Source: Saccoglossus kowalevskii
Taxonomy: Eukaryota > Hemichordata > Enteropneusta > Harrimaniidae
Length of the DNA stretch: 64,000 nt
NCBI RefSeq assembly: GCF_000003605.2
Contig: NW_003153249.1
Span: 330,885 to 394,884, forward strand
Reading direction: 5' to 3'
Shown piece by piece: positions 34,005 through 44,185 of this stretch. Each line of letters starts with the position of its first letter. Position 1 is the stretch's first letter. Below the pieces are notes generated by a model that was given only the letters and a program-made list of their open reading frames with translations, had not been told where the DNA came from and made no database searches. Position numbers and translations under genes: made by a program.

Positions 34005-34469
34005 GGGTCTGTGATGAAAGAGATTTTGATGGCAGCAAATTTGTTGACAGTTTATACAAATCGTTGTGTTAGGGCAACTGCGTGCACTGTGTTGGATTCG
34101 GCAGGAGTTGAAACCAGACACATTATGTATTTCACGGCACATAAAAACGAAGCTAGTGTTCGGTCCTACACCAACAAACTCACAAATAATCAGAGTCAAG
34201 GAATGTCCAGTATTCTGTCTCGCAGTTTGGGGTATAAAAACAAATCCTCTGATAGAAAAGTGATCGTAGCGACCGAAGCGGGTGTTTCTGACAACGTCAT
34301 CCGTACCTCAGAGAACACCGGCATATTAGCGTCTGGACCAACTCCCGCAGAATCTGGCACCGCTTCTATTTCTAATACCCACAACCAAAGTACACATGCA
34401 GCATCTGCTTTGTTTCATAACTGTACCTTTAGTGGACCAATTAATGTCAGCAAAACAAACACAAAATAG
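34005..34469 (+). pseudogene. Crypton-type tyrosine recombinase C-terminus
   Basis: The + frame contains YTNRCVRATACTVLDSAGVE, then RHIMYFTAHKNEASVRSYTN, QSQGMSSILS and near its end ALFHNCTFSGPINV. These match the C-terminal catalytic half of Crypton-like tyrosine recombinases found as mobile and domesticated genes in animals. Visible are the arginine in VRAT, the H-K of the AHK box (usually GHK) and the tyrosine of SVRSY, the expected catalytic nucleophile. Ser/Thr/Asn-rich sequence then leads to a short NCTFSGPI motif. No ATG or upstream catalytic half is present: an in-frame TAA lies just before LGSVMKEI. It is therefore a 5'-truncated copy, inserted antisense in an intron of the MAM/LDLa gene. 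Confidence 0.75.
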
Positions 34470-34884
34470 AAAATTCGACAACGATAACAAGTCCACAGCA
34501 AAATGGCGCTCGGTGCGCGCTGCCGGTAATTTCTGCTGACGATAATTTATTCACAGCTATTCATATGTAAATTTAGCGTTGAGCTTGTTTATTCAATTTC
34601 TAATTATTTGCTAGTTTCTTGCGTTGTAGAAATAAACTTCCTTTGATTGTGATGATATCTAAACTTGCTCTTCTGTGCGTTTCTGTGTACTGAGCGCGAA
34701 TGTGTTGGATAAGAGTTTAAATACTGGTTCCAGGGCTCATTTCTTCAGATCACCGTGTCAACCAGCAGATGCGCATTACACGTCGTTCAAAAACGACTCT
34801 TTTTTATTTTGTAAAAAAGGTCGAGAGTGCCGGAAATGCTACAGAAATGAAGTTGATATAATAGGTATAGCTCGATATTGATAT

Positions 34885-34946
34885 TGCACAATTCATTCCA
34901 TATATGCACTCGCTACCACTCGTGCATATATGTCGTGAAATGTGCA
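34885..34946. repeat. Long imperfect hairpin, CATATATGCAC...GTGCATATATG
   Basis: Two 25-base arms pair at about 20 positions, including a perfect 11-bp inner stem CATATATGCAC / GTGCATATATG around a 12-base TCGCTACCACTC loop. It lies about 420 bp beyond the Crypton-like fragment. It may be the end structure of a mobile element. Confidence 0.65.
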
Positions 34947-35392
34947 TTATTTCTTGTTATACCCGCCTCCGGCGGTGGTTTATTGCTTAAGTAATATAAT
35001 GTATGCTATATGACATATCTGACGCTGCACATTCTATAAATACCACATCATCTATACATCAAGATCAATGCGGGTTGCCATTCATTCATGACTACGTCAA
35101 TTAAAGCAAATTTCAGGTACATTTCATTTTCATAAATTGTGAATACTTTCAGTAAGCCAGAAGTGATACTACCCACATGATACCAGAATTCGAGATTGCA
35201 GTTGGAACCAGACTGTCCAATTATTGTTGTTGTTATTGTGTTTTGTGTTTATTTCTCCGGGGGAGTTGTCAGCCAATAAGTAAAAGCCTAAGATAAAATA
35301 GATTTTCAAAGTCCGTTAATGCTAATGTGAAATACGTTGATGTCTACAGATTAATGTTTCTCAAGTACCATAAATTATAATTATGACATTAT

Positions 35393-35574
35393 GAATACTA
35401 ATGTACTATCGGGAGATGTTGTATGGTCAACATGTGGCCGAAAATCTTTAGCTGAACGATCTTGTTGTATTTCCCATCGAAATTGTGGTACTAGTATCTC
35501 GTAAAATTCACGCGACGAGGCAAATACGCCATTCCATCCACATGCACCACTTTCAAAATCACAGCTGTAATGCA
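35393..35574 (-). CDS. MAM domain N-terminal exon
   Basis: Acceptor TTTTACAG, phase 1, fitting the preceding LDLa exon. HYSCDFESGACGWNG, then FRWEIQQD and DHTT match the MAM start. The donor is unclear; the frame runs to a TAA at about 35381. The rest of this MAM was not found before the next LDLa at 33426; the Crypton-like insertion lies in that interval. Confidence 0.75.
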
Positions 35575-35715
35575 CTGTAAAATGGTAAAATTGTGTGGTC
35601 ATTTTAAAAGAAATATAACAATTGTAAAGTCAACGTGTTATGCAATAAAGAATACTTAGTATAGTTAGTATGGTTGGAGATATATGTGATTAATGTTCAT
35701 TCTGGTGAATCTCAC

Positions 35716-35892
35716 TACAGCGAGCTGCTTCCTCTTCACCATTCGAACAGTCATCACGGAAGTTGCAAATATGTTCTGAAGCAATGCATTAGTTATCCAC
35801 TGTACAGTAGAACTCTTTGCCACTGCATGGGTGGCGTGTCACTGGTGAACGACTTAGTGGTGGCATTTTTCTTGGTGCGTTGGGCAATTCAT
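35716..35892 (-). pseudogene. LDLa domain exon with an in-frame TAA
   Basis: Acceptor CTGCAG, donor TGTA|GTGAGA; both phases fit the neighbouring exons. A linker (DELPNAPRKMPPLSRSP) leads into a six-cysteine LDLa: CSGKEFYC, TVDN, stop, CIASEHIC, NFRDDC and NGEEEAARC. The stop TAA at 35788-35790 (plus coordinates) stands where one variable residue is expected between cysteines 2 and 3, so a single point change explains it. Confidence 0.75.
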
Positions 35893-36047
35893 CTGCAGAA
35901 AACAAATTAACAATTATAAACAAAGTCGCAAACCACACTGCACCACACTACTATACACTACGCTACGTCACACAACGACTGTCTCAATGTACTGCACTGC
36001 TTTATACCATGTTACACAACAATACACAACACTGTCTCCAAATTTAC

Positions 36048-36141
36048 CGATAGAACTAAAGATACACATAGCAGTGAATGCTACATCATCGATAGCTATG
36101 TTTCCATTTCGAACGTCACCTGTTGTTGCGTCAATAACTAC
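36048..36141 (-). CDS. MAM domain C-terminal exon
   Basis: Acceptor TGTTTAG, donor TCG|GTAAAT. VVIDATTGDVRNGNIAIDDV then AFTAMC is a MAM ending. It joins in frame 0 to the exon at 36497-36666 and in phase 1 to the LDLa exon at 35892. Confidence 0.85.
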
Positions 36142-36496
36142 CTAAACACACAGAATATCAGCATGTGTTAAATGAGGAAACCGAATTTAGAAGGAATAAG
36201 TATTTTGAATATTATGAGATGTGTATAAAAGACTGTAAAATAGGAACCTCAATACACCGTAAACGTTTTGATGAAGCTATTGAAAAAAGTGTTGGTTGTG
36301 AGTATCTATACAATGTACACTAATTCAGAGCATTTCCACACAGTTTGCTCGTCCATCGGTCGGTTGTACATATAGAATTTTGTCCTAAAACATAGAACGT
36401 TCCAGAACTTCTCCGTTACTGTTGATTCAAAGCGTGGCATTCTAGTGAATTGTGAATACATACTATCCACAAAGATAACTATAATTTTTTTCCTAC

Positions 36497-36666
36497 CTGA
36501 AATTCGACAGCGACATCAAAAACAATTGCGCCTTTGTCCCAGAACGGTCTATTATATTCATTCTTCTGCCATACATGTGTTTGTCCCTGTGTTTCTCTAT
36601 TATAGATGCGTGTAGAAATATTCAGATTACCAATATAGCGGTTAAACATGTAATAGTAAAACGCAT
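36497..36666 (-). CDS. MAM domain middle exon
   Basis: Acceptor ACATAG, donor CAG|GTAGGA. AFYYYMFNRYIGNLNISTRI, VWQKN, FWDKGAIVFD and VAVEFQ match the MAM centre, with the usual Y-M-G--G-L and LW-positions. The N-terminal MAM exon that should precede it was not found between 36667 and 38021. Confidence 0.8.
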
Positions 36667-38021
36667 CTATGTAAAAAGGAGTTTATAACATAGGTCAGAA
36701 TTCTCAAAATTGTGGTTTTTTGTTTCTTTTTTATTTGTATTGATTTTTAAGTTAGGTTTTTTTTAATTGTCTTCTTCGCCTCATTTGTTCAGTTGTTTTT
36801 TCGAATTAAATACCATTTTATATTTTCTGCTAAACTCGCGCTTGTGTACTTTTATAATATTTGATGTTTTACATATTGAGCTAATTATATACAGTACCTT
36901 GCATAACCTAGACGTTGTGCAAAACTGGGCTGATGAGCTGAGCTCTGTAACCACATTGATTGTTCATAGCCTCAATTGACGCATAATAATCCGTTTACAA
37001 TAAAATATAATAATTCACAAACAGTTCATTAAAATGAAACATATGCATGACATCAACTAAATATATAATACTTCATTACTATACATCGCACTCTGCATTG
37101 ACGAAACGTCGATGTGACGTCATAATAGCTGATATAGATGACGGCAAAGTTCAAATCGACCACCGTTTTTAGTTGTGAAATATTTCTAACCTAAAATTAC
37201 TCAAACTAAAATAGTCATTATTAATGCATTTGTGTAACCCATTCATCCCATATAATTGTTTCGTCACTAGATTTATAAAAATAATTCATCACCCACCTAT
37301 CGTTCGTTTTGTCCTTAAATTAATTATACAATATATGTATCGTATTTAGTAGAATTATAAATTATACAAACAAATCTGAAATCTGAATGATCTATATTCT
37401 GTTTTTGACCTGATACACTATGTGTGTGGTCATAGCGAGGATCTGTAGAAATTGAAGTATATTACTAATATGAAGTAATCGTAATACGTGTGATCATTGT
37501 GAAAAAAAAAACGACAAATGTACTCGATATAGTAGTGCATACCATATAGTACATTGTTAATGATATTTACAATTTTTCCAATTGTGGTGTATTGGTTGGC
37601 AGCAGGGGAGCAAATCTGAATAGAGTAATAATGTTTCAAACCCGAGCAGGCAATGTTATACATATAACAGTTGTTTGAACATTTATTTCATCTTAATATA
37701 TTGCCTTCTGATCATTATTGCCACTGAATTTGTTTTATTCCTTGAGCTATTTATTATACAAGAACACAGCATAACACATATACTTATTTCATAATATATT
37801 ATATTATCATACATCTGCAACAAATAACGCCGTAAGTATTTTACGGGGTATTTCCATTCTACCGTATAAGGAAATGCGAATTCCAAATATGGAATGTTTA
37901 CACGCGTAAGCGTCCTCTAATAATAAAAAGGTATTCTCGTAATAACCTCATATTATATTAAAATTATTTCTTTCAACTCGACTCTCGTAAAAACAAATAA
38001 TGTACAATCTTTCGTACTTAC
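36667..38021. other. Intron or gene-poor stretch
   Basis: AT-rich; no MAM start or other domain recognised. A GACGAAACGTC inverted repeat lies near 37100. The minus frame at 37430-37663 has no domain signature. Confidence 0.45.
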
Positions 38022-38082
38022 CACAGTTCATTCCTTCTGAGGTATAACCACAATATTCACAATATCACAAACTAAATCTTTA
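38022..38082 (-). pseudogene. Fossil half-LDLa exon
   Basis: The minus strand has DLVCDIVN and then, one frame over, CGYTSEGMNCG before a good GTAAGTACG donor. It mirrors the second half of the LDLa exon at 38121-38329 (DLLCDLVNNCGDNSDEINCG). The frame break and the absent first half mark it as a partial tandem duplicate 40 bp downstream of the intact exon. Confidence 0.65.
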
Positions 38083-38120
38083 GTTACACAGACCTATTCA
38101 ACTTTTGATATACTACTCAC

Positions 38121-38329
38121 CACAGTTAATTTCATCTGAGTTATCTCCGCAATTGTTTACAAGATCACACAACAAATCCTTGTCAATGCAAGCACCATTT
38201 GTACACCAAAAATGACTACCAGTGTCACACGATTGAGTGGACTCTGGCAACTCACAATCCACAAATTCAACGTCATTGATTGCCGATTTCCCAGATGTAT
38301 GAAGAACATTTTTGTGTCACGAATTCGAT
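38121..38329 (-). CDS. MAM end plus LDLa exon
   Basis: Donor GTG|GTGAGT, possible acceptor ATTTTAG. The frame reads AINDVEFVDCELPES (MAM end), then a full LDLa: CDTGSHFWC, TNGAC, IDKDLLC, DLVNNC and GDNSDEINC, with intact calcium ligands. In the frame of the domains a TGA lies close to the acceptor (about 38317-38319), so either the true exon start is elsewhere or there is an indel. Confidence 0.75.
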
Positions 38330-39118
38330 CTAAAATAATATTAGCAATCTTTATGATGTACTGTTTGTAAACCATGTGCGGTGATTTTCTCCAGAAAAGA
38401 TATAAGGTGTGTGTGTTTGTGAATGTATAATAATATAGTAGCACATGTAATGCATGTTACACGACATGGTATATACATACTGGATGGTTGAAATATGTCA
38501 GTGACATCATATTTGTGACAAATGTAATACGATATAGGAGACGGAATGTCGTTCTTTTAAAATATCACCTATTTATTTTAGTACTTGTTTATGGAATTGA
38601 ATATGTTACAATACTAGCAAAGGAGTGATTTGCTTTCCGAGTCCTACTGTTATATTTTTCCTTTGATCAGCCGTTTTTTTCTAGGTGCACCATATGTTCA
38701 ATGTTGTATTACCTTGCACAATGGCATTTCAGTGTATTCACTTTTATACTATAAAGGTACAGCCAAAAGTTTACTTTGTAATCAGATGCAGCAGAAAAAA
38801 ACACGTCCCTGATTGATTAGGCGGTCACCCGGCATCCATAACGGATTTCGTGAGGTACATATAATGCCCTATAATATTAGACATATATAGTATTTGAAGT
38901 AAGTATTTTGAACACAGATAATATGCTATACACAATATAAAACATGAGTTATGGAACAAGTTAATGATTTACCTCAACTGAGTGTACATTTTTTTTCAGT
39001 TTTCCTCACAATTTCCATTTCAAATTGTTGTACACGAATATGTTTAACTCGTACATCTTTATGTTCCCGATTATAGTTTCTTTTATTTGGATCTATAATA
39101 GCCTCATTAACCATACTA
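38330..39118. other. No gene recognised between the MAM/LDLa exons and the Penelope-like element
   Basis: AT-rich on both strands. A further upstream exon of the minus-strand MAM gene would be expected in or beyond this region, but no MAM or LDLa residue pattern is visible. Confidence 0.45.
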
Positions 39119-40824
39119 GTGTATTACAAAAAAGATTACAGCAACGTTCTAATAGAAAAAAATACTCATCAAAAACAAACTTCGAACAAGAGAAGAACTA
39201 ACAGGAGATTTCGCCCTATAGTATGCACAAGAAACACTTACATTTTAACCAAGACCGAACTTCTAATCGTACAGTTTTTAACCTGTCCAGCTGACCTCTC
39301 ACCGCTAGGAAAAATAAAGGTACTTCAGAAAGGTCTAAATTTTATCCCAACCAGACAAAACTCAATGCTGACCTTCTCAGCTGAGCTAGGTGTATGCGCT
39401 TGACTGAGAGATTCACAATAGTGGACAATGATATAAACCCAGAAGTAACACAAACTCCTACCGAACCAGAAAAGAGACCACATTTCTACAAGAAATCTAA
39501 CTATGCACCACCATTAAGTAATGAGAAAGCCCTGGAAGACTACATTACAGTTGTTACACAAGAATTCATAAACAACACCAGTGACATACGTCATCATAAC
39601 ATCTCTAATGCAGAAAAACTAGCTCTATCAACTTTGAAAAATGAAACTCCGTCATCATAAAACCAACTGATAAAGGCTTAAGCATTGTTGTAATGGATAA
39701 GTCTTTTCACAGCAAAGAGGTCAACAACCATTTAAATGACACTCCAGCTATCATCGTGAGACACTATCTGAATGGGTTGACTTCCATATACGTCCATTGG
39801 TCAAATGTATTCCATCTTACATTGAAGAAACCAGGGACTTTCTCCAACATATAATTGACCTACAGGACATACCACCGAACTTTTTATTATGTACAGCTGA
39901 TGCCACTAGTCTATATAGCAACATCCTACATGAAGATGGTATTAAAGCTTGCTTTCAAGCATTGGAAACCAGAACCAACAAACAACCACCTTCTAAAGAA
40001 ATCTGTGACGTCATCAGATTTGTACTAAATAACAACATACTAAACTTCAATGGCAAATACTATTTACAAATTAAGGGCACAACAATGGGCACTCGTATGG
40101 CTCCAAGCTACACACATATCTTTATGGCTAGTATTAAAGACATCCATTGAAAATGCAAAACAAGAAGATCGCAATATACTTTAACAGAATCACATTCGCA
40201 CCAATGACAATGACGCTGTAGCACCATTAGCCATCACTTACAACAGAGGACTTCCTAAGATACAAACAATTTTACAGAAAAATATACCTATCCTGCACCA
40301 GTCTACACGTTGCAAAACCATCTTTCCAAGACCACCTATTTAGACGCAACAGGAATATTCGTGATACAATCATCCGCGCTAAAGTCCAGTCTACCATACA
40401 AATATCTAATGGTGGATTTTGATTATGCAAGTCTACTCGCTGTAAGACATGTACACATGCTAATGAGAAGGATACTTTTCAAAGCTCTGTTACCAACAAA
40501 CAATACAAAACCAACACTAGCCTGACATGTAACTATAAGAATGTTATATATTTAATCACATGTTCTGTTCCCAACTGTGGCATCCAGTACGTTGGGCAAA
40601 CTGGTCAAACCCTTCGATCTCGTTTTAATAATTATAGGTTCAAGACAAAACACAAACATGATGACCACACAGTACCTTTACCCTATAACCAACCTAACCA
40701 CACTGTAGCAATTATGAAAATCCAAGCCATCTACCAATGCCACCCCCAAATACAAAGTCTTGTCAAGGAAACATATTGGATTAAGGAGCCAAGAACTGCA
40801 AAACCAAATGGTTTCAATATTTAG
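39119..40824 (+). pseudogene. Penelope-like retroelement with GIY-YIG endonuclease, decayed
   Basis: Pieces in three frames follow the order of a Penelope-like polyprotein. IKVLQKGLNFIPTRQN at about 39318 belongs to the N-terminal part. IIKPTDKGLSIVVMDK at about 39657, ADATSLYSNILHEDGI at about 39898 and YLQIKGTTMGTRMAPSY at about 40065 belong to the reverse transcriptase. Next come ITYNRGLPKIQTILQKNIP at about 40240 and CKTCTH. The GIY-YIG endonuclease at about 40537-40640 has VIYLITC and IQYVGQTGQTLRSRF, then TYWIKE near the end and a stop at about 40822. The YIDD-type catalytic block that should follow MAPSYTHIFM is missing, the frame closing at 40150. Together with stops and frameshifts this shows a dead copy. 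Such elements copy themselves by target-primed reverse transcription. Confidence 0.85.
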
Positions 40825-40986
40825 GAGAATATGAGATAATTCTTTTGTTTCTATTAATTCCTTTGTTTTTATTAGTTCCTTTGCTTTTATTATCATTACT
40901 GCCCTCAGTGTCTTTTGTTCTGTACATATTTTCTGTGGAGTAGCATATTTTACCAACTACCATATCCCGGCTGTTTTAATCATTCA

Positions 40987-41021
40987 CCTGAAGAAGAATT
41001 GGCTTGCCCATTCGAAACGTC
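40987..41021 (+). ncRNA. Hammerhead-ribozyme-like core in the Penelope-like 3' region
   Basis: CTGAAGA (fits the CUGANGA core) is followed by a possible small stem II (GAAT-GG / CC-ATTC) and then GAAAC plus GTC. Penelope-like elements are known to carry minimal hammerhead motifs in their terminal repeats. Stem III would be almost absent in this arrangement, so activity is unproven and the call is tentative. Confidence 0.35.
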
Positions 41022-41149
41022 ATGTTCACCATTTTTTAAGCTAAGTCCTGTTTTATTTTTTATTTTGGTTTTATTTTATTAGTAGTGTTGACCACCACTA
41101 GTCCCATTTATTTTTAATTTAAATTTTTAACTACATGTGCTTCTACTAA

Positions 41150-42413
41150 CCATAGTATCCTACATGGCGAAGTCGTCGAGTCTCCATAGTCGTGTTGCAA
41201 CTTATTTGTCAAAGCGTCATCGGGACAAAATTCCCAGGAGATTTCAAACATCAAGACATTAAATCATGTGATACAACGAAAACCGTGCATGAAACTGAGT
41301 CTACTACAAAAGCTAAGTAGTCTTGTAAAAAAACAAACAGAAAGAATGTGAAGGTTTCGAAGTCTGATAATATGCACAAGACTATATGCTTTGATTGGCT
41401 TTGTGGAGTATACGACTTTTAAATCCAAGATCTCCCTGTGTAGATCAATATATATATACTAGGAAATCAAAACAAAATAAAGTGAGACTGGCGCCGGAAT
41501 ATGCTTTGCCATACACTGAAGCTACACGCCATTGTAAATGACGGCACCTTAATTCTAGGCACGGTTACTAGAACATAGGTGATCACCGGGCTCAGCGCAA
41601 TACAAACAACTGGCACGTACAATGGCACCCACAATTTCCTACACCTTATTAAATTGCGATCGATCAATAAAACATACTTAAATGTCGTGTTTATCTTGTG
41701 TAGTCACTGTACATCCGTCATGTCGAATCGCACAAGAGGTAATGAATGAGCTCAGTAAAATTGATATTGAAATTACTTTAAGAGAGCATTTTAGTTGTGC
41801 GTCTTGATAAACATGTAGGGCTAATGACGTTGTATGAGATTCTAAAATCTCTGAAACACGCTTCAGCCGACCCTGGTTCTGATGCAAACAGTTTATCTTA
41901 AAGTAATATTCACAACATCAAATATACAAATATATGTCTAGGCAACCTGCTATATTCTAATAAATAAATGATCGACACGGGGATATACTTTTGCCCAAGT
42001 AGTATATTTTTCGTAAATCGCAACACACGCAACAGACGTAACAGACCGGGAACCGATTTACATAAAAACTGTTCTCGTGAATTAATAGTGTACACAAATT
42101 AAACATGATATAAAAGGTTATTTATAAACTAGTTTCGTAGATTAAAGAAGATTGTTTTTTTTAATAATCTGGCTTTTCACGATTATACATAAAGCTGGCA
42201 ACCTACAAATTATTCACACCTGTAGGCCACGGGATGTACACCAACGGCACCCCAATACATTCAATTTCAATTAAAAATGGAGAACATACCTTTACAAACA
42301 CGTCTCTTATGCTTTCTTGGCGTTCCCTTAATCATCAAACAAGGTCACTAGTTCTTGTAGTAATTAGTGAATGAAAGCACTGAGTTGAATAGAATAAACA
42401 ATATAATAAATTG
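41150..42413. other. No gene recognised
   Basis: Between the Penelope-like tail and the large duplication. Small frames (for example minus 41467-41667 and minus 41678-41887) have no domain signature. Confidence 0.5.
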
Positions 42414-42470
42414 CACTGCCGAATGGAGAAATCACGTGTTGCAAAACAGCGTTACTTACAGATCGAACCT

Positions 42471-42600
42471 ACTGTAAAATACTTTATTTTAGATGGAATT
42501 ATTTTTGTTTTTCAGGGAATTTATTTTCACTGATTTTTTATGTAAAATATAGAAAGGTATATTCGCTTCAGTGAAAGTTAGTCATAAAGTATTTTACAGT
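42471..42600. mobile_element. MITE-like palindrome in unit A
   Basis: Perfect 16-bp inverted ends, ACTGTAAAATACTTTA at 42471-42486 and its complement at 42585-42600. A second inner inverted pair is TTTTCACTGA / TCAGTGAAA. The 130-bp size and nested palindromes fit a small non-autonomous hairpin transposon; no superfamily can be assigned. Confidence 0.6.
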
Positions 42601-42849
42601 AATTAATTTATTCGGAGCATACGCCATTGTTCTGTCAGTGTAGTTGAAGAGGAAATTTATGATGGAATTAGTGAAAAAGACCCACTTAAAATTTTCAGAT
42701 CTGGAAAAATAGTCAGTGCATATTCAACACACCAACCTTCATTAACTTGTCTATTTCATTGATATCTGCTGCATAATTTCAGAGAAAATATTGGAGACGG
42801 AAAGTTGAAGCTGGAAGCAGTAGCCTAATAAGAAACAGTACTATACAAA

Positions 42850-44185
42850 CGATTTATTCGTAACTGGCGCCCAATTACATTACTTAACACAGACTATAAC
42901 ATTGCATCAGCATGTATTTCGCGTAGGCTGGACAAAGTCCTCCCAAACTTATCCATGAAACCCAAACAGCATTCATAAAAGGTAGGAATATCTCACCAGC
43001 TCTCTTCATCCTGCTTTAGAGCTGCTTTGAACCCAGTTGCGGTATAATGACTCAGCACTTCATTCCTTCTCATGCCTAAAGGTAAACTATGACAAGACAG
43101 AAGCCACGTGGCTTGGTAGTTATAGGTCTCGTGTTGATGAATTATTTGGAGTCACCTGACCAATGCCCCCTGTTAAGATTATCGGGAAATACTTTTCTTA
43201 CAATTGGCAATTTGCATATAAACAAAATATTGAGGGACCCTTTGATTCGTTAAACAACATTTTTGCAGATATGATGGACTCGAAATCTTACACTAATTGG
43301 TAAAGCTCAAATTATTAAATCTCTAGATATCCCGAAATTTCCATATTTATTGAACTTTATTGTCATCAAAATAAAAGACATATGTATTATCTCCTACATA
43401 AATTCATTCAGGAATACTTTGATTGGAGACATTGGCCAGAACGGCATGAATATGCTCGATATGTTTGCTCTACATCTCTCACTTCGAATTCAATGGATAC
43501 GATTATTTTTTAAATAAAAACGAGACTCATCCTTGGAAAAATATGCTAGCACACTAGCTCCTGTTAGGGTGCTCTGATTTTTAATTGTAATTATAAAATA
43601 AATGATTTGCCCATAATGCTGCCCGCGTTCTATGAAAGTTTACTCTACAGTTCATGGAAAATTCATTAATCATTGAAAATAAATTTATGTATCTGAACGA
43701 TTTAAAATGTAAGCTAATTCGAAGGTTTCTGTCTAGCTTTTATTTAAATCCACCTATGAGTACACTTTTCTTTACCCGGTTGTTTCACATTTAAGGCACC
43801 ATTTGCTGTCACCATGGAAACAAAATTTCAAGAATTTCAGGAGAAGATAACGCGCAATGTTCTACAAACTCCATGCTACTTCACATGAGACCTCCTCTTA
43901 CAGGCTCTGGTCTTTGTACGTTTTGTTATAGTATTGAAGACACGTTTCTACACTTGTTTGTCAATTATGAATAAGTTGCAAGCCTTTGGACTACATTGTG
44001 TGATCAACATGGAACACTTTTTCAAGAAATCCAGGTGCTCTTACACGTAATCAAATAGTATTAGGTCATATCATTACCAAATGGACAATTTACACAAGTA
44101 AGTTAAAAAAAACTGTTTACCATCCTTTAATATGGTTAAAATAAACATACTTAAAACACAAACAGTTGAACACTATTTTAATTAA
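42850..44185 (+). pseudogene. Decayed L1/Tx1-like LINE in unit A
   Basis: Reverse transcriptase and C-terminal pieces in several frames: NWRPITLLNTDYNIAS at about 42860, QTAFIKGRNIS, then after a deletion of the catalytic palm VNYDKTEATWLGSY at about 43080, and KIIGKYFSYNWQFAYKQNI. Further pieces are MNMLDMFALHLSLRIQWIRL at about 43450, NYKINDLPIMLPAFYESL at about 43590, CTFCYSIEDTFLHLF near 43920 and a final region near 44060-44180. The order and spacing match L1/Tx1-clade ORF2. It lacks the endonuclease part and the (F/Y)ADD block and has many stops. Confidence 0.75.

Larger units (their letters stand above)
28915..38329 (-). pseudogene. MAM / LDL-receptor class A multidomain gene (MALRD1-like), partial, lesioned
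   Basis: At least eleven minus-strand exons encode alternating MAM and LDLa modules, as in MAM and LDLa domain-containing surface or secreted proteins. In transcript order: end of a MAM plus LDLa (38329-38121), fossil half-LDLa (38082-38022), MAM (36666-36497 and 36141-36048), LDLa (35892-35716), MAM start (35574-35393), LDLa (33426-33304). Then come MAM (31535-31404 and 31183-30921), LDLa (30752-30637), MAM start (30388-30227) and MAM end (29059-28915). Most junctions have canonical splice sites and phase 1. No start, signal peptide or 3' end is seen, so both ends lie outside or are lost. Lesions: a TAA inside the LDLa at 35.79 kb, frameshifts in the MAM at 31.0 kb and at the 38.3-kb exon start, and missing MAM halves. 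Modules bind protein partners and calcium in general; no specific role is claimed. Possibly a living gene with assembly errors, more likely a pseudogene. Confidence 0.7.

Noticed and set aside
34675-34881. 68-codon + frame after the Crypton-like fragment
   Set aside because: No motif of a recombinase or other domain; more likely part of the element's 3' non-coding region.
37085-37135. GACGAAACGTC near 37100 as a second hammerhead-like site
   Set aside because: It has GAAAC and GTC but no CUGANGA core at a plausible distance upstream; the short inverted repeat alone is not enough.
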